DNA from: Phenylobacterium sp.
GTDB lineage: Bacteria; Pseudomonadota; Alphaproteobacteria; Caulobacterales; Caulobacteraceae
Reading direction: 5' to 3'
Length of the DNA stretch: 64,000 nucleotides
Assembly (NCBI RefSeq): GCF_030693405.1
Contig: NZ_JAUYAW010000011.1
Location: 1 to 64,000 of the forward strand
The notes beneath the pieces are model-generated. The model was not told where the DNA came from. It saw only the letters and a program-made list of their open reading frames with translations, and made no database searches. Both the position numbers and the translations under genes were made by a program. Below are positions 58,625 through 64,000 of this stretch, piece by piece; position 1 is the first letter of the stretch; each line of letters starts with the position of its first letter.

Positions 58625-59394
58625 GCGCGCGGTCCGCCGAAATGATCCATGGCCTGCCGCAGGGCGCCGACGGGATCATCCCGGGGGATGAATTCATGTC
58701 CCACCCAGCCCTCATAGCCGAGGTGGCGCAGGAGGCCGGCCACGGCGGGCCAGTGGATTTCCTGCCGGTCATCCAGGTCCCTGCGGCCTGGCGCCCCGCC
58801 GGTATGGATGTGACCGATCAGAGGGAGGTTGGCGCGGATCGTCCGCAGCAGGTCACCCTCCATCAGCTGCATATGATAAGCGTCGTAGAGCAGGCGAAGG
58901 GCCGGCGAATTCACCTGCTCGACCACCTGCGCGCCCCAGGCGGTGTGGTCGCACTGCTGGTCGGGGTGATCGACCTTGGAGTTCAACAGCTCCAGGAGCA
59001 GCATGACGCCGGCGGCCTCAGCTTGCTGAGCCAGGGGCGCCAGGCCTTCGACCGTATTGGCGATCCCTTCAGCGTCGGCGCGGCCCTTTCGGTCGCCTGA
59101 AAAGACGATCACCTTCTCCACCCCATGGGTCTGGGCCAGCGCGATGGACGCCCGGACCTTATCCTGCAATTTCAGATGATTGGCGCGATCATTGAACCCG
59201 ATTTCCAGGGGCTGATGCCCCGTCAAGGTCACCAGGGCGAGGCCGGCGTCCCGGGCGGCGGGCCAGAGGTCCTCGGGCGCCATCTCGACGCCTTGAGCGC
59301 CGGCGGCGGCCATCTGCGCCAGGAAGGCTGGGCCGTCCACCTCGCGGCCGGCGGTGAACGCCCACCACGCGAAGGACTGGCGAAAGCCGCTCAT
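58621..59394 (-). CDS. TIM-barrel isomerase, hydroxypyruvate isomerase-like
   Basis: ATG 59394 overlaps the previous stop as ATGA and gives 257 aa; longer upstream sequence is the shadow of the oxidoreductase gene. The AP-endonuclease 2 type barrel includes VMLLLELLNSKVDHPDQQ, LLYDAYHMQLMEGD, IGHIHTGGAPGR and GWVGHEFIPRDD, close to hydroxypyruvate isomerase (Hyi). Metal ligands Glu, Asp, His and Glu are in these blocks. In this operon it may act on a keto-sugar instead. Confidence 0.85.
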   Translation of the reverse strand: MSGFRQSFAWWAFTAGREVDGPAFLAQMAAAGAQGVEMAPEDLWPAARDAGLALVTLTGHQPLEIGFNDRANHLKLQDKVRASIALAQTHGVEKVIVFSGDRKGRADAEGIANTVEGLAPLAQQAEAAGVMLLLELLNSKVDHPDQQCDHTAWGAQVVEQVNSPALRLLYDAYHMQLMEGDLLRTIRANLPLIGHIHTGGAPGRRDLDDRQEIHWPAVAGLLRHLGYEGWVGHEFIPRDDPVGALRQAMDHFGGPRA

Positions 59395-60533
59395 GCTGAA
59401 ATCCCTGTCCAGGCGCCGTCGGCGGCGTGGCTCTTTACGACGGCCTCGATGAAGGCCACCCCCTCGACCCCGTCCTGGACGCCCGGGACGAGGCTGGCCA
59501 GGGCGTCGGGCGCCCGCCCGTCCCGATGGGCGCTCACCAGTTCGGCGGCGTCGGCATAGATCTGGGCGAAGCCTTCCAGATAGCCCTCCGGATGGCCGGC
59601 AGGCAGGCGGGTGGCGGCGGCTGCGTCCGCCGAAAGCCCCGGCCCGCCCCGGCGCAGAATGCGCGGCGCCTCGCCCAGCGGCGTCAACCGCAGCAGGTCT
59701 GGCTCCTCCTGGCTCCATTCGAGGCCGGCGTCCTGCCCGAAGACCCGTAGGCGCAGGCCGTTGGTCGCGCCCACGGCCACCTGGCTGGCCCAAAGCTGAC
59801 CCCGCGCCCCACCCTCGAAGCGCAGCTGGACCCGCACGTCGTCATCCACCCGGCGCCCGGGCACGAAGGTCGAAAGATCTGCGCTCAGGGCCTCCAGTGG
59901 CGCGCCGGTGACAAACCGGGCCAGGTGGAAGGCATGGGTGGCGATATCGCCGAGCGCCCCGCCCGGCCCCGCCCGCTGCGGATCGCCCCGCCAGTCGGCC
60001 TGTTTGTTGCCGGGCAGATCCCGGGCCAGCCAGTCCTGGGCGTATTCCACCTGAACGCCGCGCAAGGAGCCCAGGCGTCCCGTCGCCACCAGCGAACGGG
60101 CCTCCCGCACCATGGGATAGCCGGAATAGTTGTGGGTCAGGATGAAGGGCAGGCCGCTCTTCGCCACCTGCTCGGCCAGCGCCCTGGCGCTCGCCAAATC
60201 GGTGGTCAGCGGCTTGTCGCAGATGACCGGAACGCCGGCTTCGAGGAAGGCCTCGCAGATCGGCGCATGCAGATGGTTGGGCGTGACCACGGCCACCGCA
60301 TCGATGCCGTCATCTCGTCCCGCCTCGGCCCCGGCCATAGTCGCCCAGTCGCCATAGGCCCGTTCTGGCGAGAGCCCCAGGGACCGGCCAAACTCAGCCG
60401 AGGTCGCCGGATCGGCGGAAAAGGCCCCCGCCGTCAGGACCCAGCGGCCGTCCAGCCGCGCGGCCATGCGATGGACCCCGCCGATGAAGGCGCCGGGACC
60501 GCCGCCCACCATGCCCAGACGCAAGGTCCTCAA
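59391..60533 (-). CDS. Gfo/Idh/MocA family oxidoreductase
   Basis: 380 aa. The Rossmann start is [19 protein letters not shown], and the nicotinamide-site lysine is in the conserved [10 protein letters not shown]. The C-terminal alpha/beta domain includes [16 protein letters not shown], with the catalytic His. Members oxidise or reduce sugar hydroxyls (inositols, glycosides). It overlaps both neighbours by 4 nt, which argues for one operon. Confidence 0.9.
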   Translation of the reverse strand: MRTLRLGMVGGGPGAFIGGVHRMAARLDGRWVLTAGAFSADPATSAEFGRSLGLSPERAYGDWATMAGAEAGRDDGIDAVAVVTPNHLHAPICEAFLEAGVPVICDKPLTTDLASARALAEQVAKSGLPFILTHNYSGYPMVREARSLVATGRLGSLRGVQVEYAQDWLARDLPGNKQADWRGDPQRAGPGGALGDIATHAFHLARFVTGAPLEALSADLSTFVPGRRVDDDVRVQLRFEGGARGQLWASQVAVGATNGLRLRVFGQDAGLEWSQEEPDLLRLTPLGEAPRILRRGGPGLSADAAAATRLPAGHPEGYLEGFAQIYADAAELVSAHRDGRAPDALASLVPGVQDGVEGVAFIEAVVKSHAADGAWTGISA

Positions 60534-61588
60534 CGATCGAGGCCCAGCAGCCGGCGATTGGCAGCCTGATCGACATCTGTGGCCACGAAATCATCGAAGG
60601 CGCGATCGGTGACCCGGATGATGTTGTCGGCGATGAAGGCCGCGCCTTCCCGGGCGCCGTCCTCCCAGTGCTTCAGGCAGCACTCCCACTCCAGCACCGC
60701 CCAACCCGTGAAGTCATAGGCCGCCAGCTTGGAGAAGATGCCCATGAAGTCCACCTGGCCGTCGCCCACCGAACGGAAGCGCCCGGCCCGATTAATCCAG
60801 GGCTGATAGCCGCTGTAGACCCCCTGACGCCCCGTCGGATTGAACTCCGCGTCCTTGACGTGGAACATTTTGATCCGCTGGTGGTAGATGTCGATATATT
60901 CAAGATAATCAAGCTTTTGCAGCAGGAAGTGGCTGGGATCATAGAGGATGTTGCAGCGGGGATGGTTGTCCACCCGCTCCAGGAACATCTCAAACGTCGC
61001 CCCGTCGAACAGGTCCTCGCCGGGATGGATCTCATAGCAGAGATCGACACCGGCCTCGTCGAAGGCGTCGAGGATCGGCCGCCAGCGCCGGGCCAGCTCA
61101 TCGAACGCGGTCTCGATCAGGCCCGCCGGACGTTGCGGATAGGGATAGATGTAAGGCCAGGCGAGCGAGCCGGAGAAGGTCACGTGGGCGTCCAGACCAA
61201 GCCGCCGTGAGGCCTTGGCCGCCAGCATGAGCTGGTTCTCCGCCCAGGCCTGCCGGGCGGCGGGGTTCCCCCTCACCTCCCGCGGCACGCCGCTGTCATA
61301 AAGCGGGTCATAGGCCGGATGGACCGCCACCATCTGGCCCTGGCTGTGGGTGGACAGCTCGCTGATCTCCACCCCGGCGTCGGCCAGCATTCCCTTCACG
61401 TCGTCGCAGTAGGTCTGGCTCTCGGCGGCCAGCTGAAGGTCGAACAATCGCCGGTCCCAGGTGGGAATCTGCACGGCCACGAAGCCCATCTCGGCGGCCC
61501 ACCGGGCGATCCCAGGCAGGGTGTTGAACGGCGCCTCATCGCTGGCGAACTGCGCCAGGAACAGTCCCGGTCCCTTGATGGTCTTCAT
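60530..61588 (-). CDS. Sugar phosphate isomerase/epimerase family TIM barrel
   Basis: 352 aa, longer than classical members. Metal-binding blocks are LCYEIHPGEDLFDG, NILYDPSHFLLQ, MFHVKDAEFNP and WAVLEWECCLKHWEDG. Homologues next to Gfo/Idh and GMC genes act as 3-keto-glycoside or sugar-acid isomerases or lyases. It overlaps the Gfo/Idh gene by 4 nt and is 48 nt after the next barrel gene. Confidence 0.85.
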   Translation of the reverse strand: MKTIKGPGLFLAQFASDEAPFNTLPGIARWAAEMGFVAVQIPTWDRRLFDLQLAAESQTYCDDVKGMLADAGVEISELSTHSQGQMVAVHPAYDPLYDSGVPREVRGNPAARQAWAENQLMLAAKASRRLGLDAHVTFSGSLAWPYIYPYPQRPAGLIETAFDELARRWRPILDAFDEAGVDLCYEIHPGEDLFDGATFEMFLERVDNHPRCNILYDPSHFLLQKLDYLEYIDIYHQRIKMFHVKDAEFNPTGRQGVYSGYQPWINRAGRFRSVGDGQVDFMGIFSKLAAYDFTGWAVLEWECCLKHWEDGAREGAAFIADNIIRVTDRAFDDFVATDVDQAANRRLLGLDR

Positions 61589-61636
61589 GAGTTTCCGCCT
61601 TTCAGGTCTCGCCCGGCTGATCCGGGTCTTTGGGGT

Positions 61637-62368
61637 TCAGGCCGCTTCGGTCAGCTTCCGCAGGTGACTAAGGCTTGCGGCCACGCTGTCCCAGGGCTCA
61701 GTGGGCCGGTCATGCTCGACGATGAAATGCTCGGCGCCGGCCGCCTTGGCCGCCGCCAGCAGGGCGCCATAGTCCATGATTCCAGACCCCACATCGGCCA
61801 TGTCGCCGTCCTGCGCCATGTCCTTCAGGTGAACCAGCTTCAACCGCCCTTTCAGCCGATCCAGCATGGCCAAGGGATCCTCCCCGGCCTTGCGGGTCCA
61901 GTAGAGATCGAGCTCCAGCCCCACGAGATCGGGATCGGTTTCGGCCAGGATACGGTCATAGGGCCGCTGGCCCACCGCCCCCTCGAACTCGAAATCATGG
62001 TTGTGATAGGCGAAGCCGAAGCCCCCCTCGACCACGGTGCGAGCGAGGCCATTGAGGGCGGGGATCACCTCATCCCACTGGCGCTGGTCCGGCGTCAGAT
62101 AGGGCAGCACCAGGTAACGGCACCCCATCAGCTCGCCCATCTTCAGCACATCGGCCGGCCGCTGGCGCAGATCATCCAGCCCCACATGGGCCGAGGGACA
62201 GGCCAGGCCGATGGCGTCCATCCGCGCCCGCAGGGCGGAGAAGTCCATGTCCAGCGGCGCGGCCAGCTCCACCTCGTCATAGCCGAGCGCAGACACCTTC
62301 TCGAGGGTGTCCAGCGGATCGTCCCGGAAGGCCCGGCGCAGGGTGTAGAGCTGAAGGCCGATCTGCAT
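61637..62368 (-). CDS. Second sugar phosphate isomerase/epimerase TIM barrel
   Basis: 243 aa. It begins MQIGLQLYTLRRAFRDDPL and has ELELAAP-like text (DEVELAAPLDMDF), AYHNHDFEFEG, GLELDLYWTRKAGED, LVHLKDMAQDG and FIVEHDRPTEP, giving the Glu/Asp/His/Glu metal set. It begins 2 nt after the GMC gene stop. Relatives include inosose dehydratase-like and 3-keto-glycoside lyase enzymes. Confidence 0.86.
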   Translation of the reverse strand: MQIGLQLYTLRRAFRDDPLDTLEKVSALGYDEVELAAPLDMDFSALRARMDAIGLACPSAHVGLDDLRQRPADVLKMGELMGCRYLVLPYLTPDQRQWDEVIPALNGLARTVVEGGFGFAYHNHDFEFEGAVGQRPYDRILAETDPDLVGLELDLYWTRKAGEDPLAMLDRLKGRLKLVHLKDMAQDGDMADVGSGIMDYGALLAAAKAAGAEHFIVEHDRPTEPWDSVAASLSHLRKLTEAA

Positions 62369-62370
62369 GG

Positions 62371-64000
62371 TCAGAGCGCTCCATCGCGCAGGAGGTCAGC
62401 GGCGTGGTTCGCCGCCCGGGCGCTCAGCGCCATATAGGTGAGCGAGGGGTTCATGGACGCCGAGGAGGTCATGGCCGCCCCATCGGTGATGAACAGGTTC
62501 GGAACCTCATGGGCCTGGCTCCAGCCGTTCAGCACCGAGGTGGTCGGGTCCCGGCCCATGCGGGCGGTGCCCATCTCGTGGATGCGATCGCCGGGCGGGG
62601 TGATCTTCTCGCCGGCGGCTTCCCACGGCGTGATGTCGACGCAGCCGGCGGCCTTCAGCATCTCATAGGCGTCCCGAGCGGCCTCACGCATCATCACCTG
62701 CTCGTTGGGTCCGTGGGCCGCGTCGATCACCGGCACGGGGACGCCCCACTGGTCGGCCCTTTTGGACGACAGGGTCACCCGGTTCTTGGCATAGGGCAGC
62801 ACCTCGCCAAACGGCGTGAGCGCCATGGACCAGGGCTTGCCGCCGCCGGCCTCCTCCCGCTCGGCGCCGCCCATGGCGCGAGCCTCGATCCGCCGGGTGC
62901 GTCCGGCTCCGCCCTGCATCCCAAATCCCCGCAGATAGGGCTTCTCCCCCTCGGTGATCTGGGCATAGCGCGGGATGTAGATCCCCGTCGGCCGGTCGGC
63001 CGGGTCGTGCACGTCGTTGAAGCCCGGATAGCGGCCGGTGATGCTCTCGCAGCTCACATGGTCCATCAGGTTGCGGCCCACCTGGTCGCTGCCATTGGCC
63101 AGCCCCCGGGGATGGGCTTCCGAACAGGAATTCAGCAGGATCGCCGCGGTGGCGATGGTCGAGGCGTTCAGGAAGATGATCTTGGCCTCGAAGACCTGCC
63201 CGGCCTTGGTCAGCCGGTCGACGGTACGCACGCCGGTGGCGCGGCCCGTGGTGGGATCGTACTCCACGGCCGTCACGATGGTGTCGGTCATCACCGTCAG
63301 ATTGCCGGTCTTCCGCGCCGCCGGCAGGGTGGCCGCGAGCGTCGAGAAATAGCCCCCCAGGGGGCAGCCATGGACGCAGCGCATCCGCTGCTCGCATCGG
63401 CCGCGACCCAGGTCCTGGTGAATCTTGGTCACCCGAGACAGCTGGGCGGCCCGACCGATAATCATCCGGCGGCCGGGAAAGGCCTGCTCGATGGCCGCCT
63501 TGGCCGCCTCCTCCACCACATTCATCGGATAGGGCGGCAGGAAGTCCCCGTCGGGCAGGTGTTCGATCTCGTCATAGTCGCCCGACACGCCGGCGAAGGC
63601 CTCCACATGGTCATACCACGAGGCCAGGTCTTCATAGCGGATCGGCCAGTCCACCCCGTGCCCGTCCTTGAGGTTGGACTCGAAGTCCTGCGGCGCCAGC
63701 CGATAGGACTGCCGCCACCAGGTGATCGAGCGCCCGCCCAGGTGATAGCCGCGGATCCAGCGATAGGGCTTGCCCGGCGCGGTCTCATAGGGGTGGTCGT
63801 GGTCGCTAGCCCAGAACTTCCGGTTGGAGTTGAACAGGGCGTAGCTGACGCCGGGATAGTAGGGATGATGCAGCTCCCGCTCATCCACCGGGACCTGGTC
63901 CTGGCTTCGGCGCAGCTGGGCCGCCAGATCATGGCTGTAGTCGGCGCCGTGCTCGATGTGCGGCCCGCGCTCCAGCATCAGGACCTTCAGGCCCCGCTCG
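62371..64000 (-). CDS. GMC family FAD-dependent oxidoreductase (5' end outside window)
   Basis: At least 542 aa; the N-terminal FAD-binding GxGxxG is beyond position 64000, and the frame is open to the edge (ERGLKVLMLERGPHIEHG). The C-terminal GMC domain shows MGTARMGRDPTTSVLN and SMNPSLTYMALSARAANH; a Cys motif RCVHGCPLGG lies mid-protein. This is the type of sugar oxidase/dehydrogenase catalytic subunit (glucoside 3-dehydrogenase, gluconate 2-dehydrogenase-like). A small gamma subunit gene may lie just upstream, outside the window. Confidence 0.9.
   Translation of the reverse strand, partial: ERGLKVLMLERGPHIEHGADYSHDLAAQLRRSQDQVPVDERELHHPYYPGVSYALFNSNRKFWASDHDHPYETAPGKPYRWIRGYHLGGRSITWWRQSYRLAPQDFESNLKDGHGVDWPIRYEDLASWYDHVEAFAGVSGDYDEIEHLPDGDFLPPYPMNVVEEAAKAAIEQAFPGRRMIIGRAAQLSRVTKIHQDLGRGRCEQRMRCVHGCPLGGYFSTLAATLPAARKTGNLTVMTDTIVTAVEYDPTTGRATGVRTVDRLTKAGQVFEAKIIFLNASTIATAAILLNSCSEAHPRGLANGSDQVGRNLMDHVSCESITGRYPGFNDVHDPADRPTGIYIPRYAQITEGEKPYLRGFGMQGGAGRTRRIEARAMGGAEREEAGGGKPWSMALTPFGEVLPYAKNRVTLSSKRADQWGVPVPVIDAAHGPNEQVMMREAARDAYEMLKAAGCVDITPWEAAGEKITPPGDRIHEMGTARMGRDPTTSVLNGWSQAHEVPNLFITDGAAMTSSASMNPSLTYMALSARAANHAADLLRDGAL

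Overview
The window is GC-rich (roughly two-thirds G+C), densely coding chromosomal DNA of an alphaproteobacterium. Gene content and order (prfB, penicillin-binding protein 1A, amidase and rne; accB-accC-aat followed by DUF2155 and NDUFA12 genes; smpB-dapA; rpoZ-rsh; pyrE-pdxJ-acpS-lepB-rnc-era-recO-parC) together with an RNase E ending in a GWW motif point to Caulobacterales, most like Phenylobacterium or Caulobacter. The genus is an inference. I saw no rRNA, tRNA, CRISPR array, transposase or phage gene.

Layout. 1-5308: release factor 2 with a programmed frameshift, class A PBP, septal-type amidase, then a 404-nt divergent spacer. 5309-10308: rne, an M48/TPR protease and a DsbA-like lipoprotein. 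10305-15281: thiamine (thiSG), aroQ, accBC, aat, a DUF2155 protein and a complex I accessory subunit. 15358-19461: a degenerate class II ribonucleotide reductase paralogue preceded by a candidate NrdR box pair, then two exported CxxC/pentapeptide-repeat proteins. 19472-30181: aspS, a serine hydrolase and a long minus-strand housekeeping run from pyrE to parC. 30278-41211: a GNAT enzyme, an Ntn acylase, rsh-rpoZ, an AT-rich Sel1-like gene, folK, a NYN nuclease, a family 5 uracil-DNA glycosylase, smpB and dapA. 41342-52790: lytic transglycosylase, TetR regulator, two RNA methyltransferase-like genes, hrpB, an NSS transporter, a metallo-hydrolase and a two-component system. 52927-57138: a stress cluster. 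57149-64000: a minus-strand sugar-catabolic operon cut by the window end.

The most interesting parts are these. (1) A single gene fuses EgtB and EgtD (ergothioneine synthesis, order B then D). It is divergent from an EcfG-family sigma factor, and the spacer holds two back-to-back matches to the EcfG promoter (GGAAC-N16/17-CGTT), one facing each gene; a third, weaker match precedes a small hydrophilic-protein gene. (2) The reductase paralogue keeps a near-intact C-terminal TSCPD domain and zinc ribbon but has lost the catalytic motifs. (3) rsh, the (p)ppGpp synthetase/hydrolase gene, has no ATG, GTG or TTG that would give a complete HD domain; a CTG overlapping the rpoZ stop as CTGA, with a strong Shine-Dalgarno, is the best start. 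(4) The last operon combines a GMC oxidoreductase, a Gfo/Idh dehydrogenase, three TIM-barrel isomerase/lyase-like proteins and a GPH symporter, and looks like an oxidised-sugar (3-keto-glycoside type) pathway.
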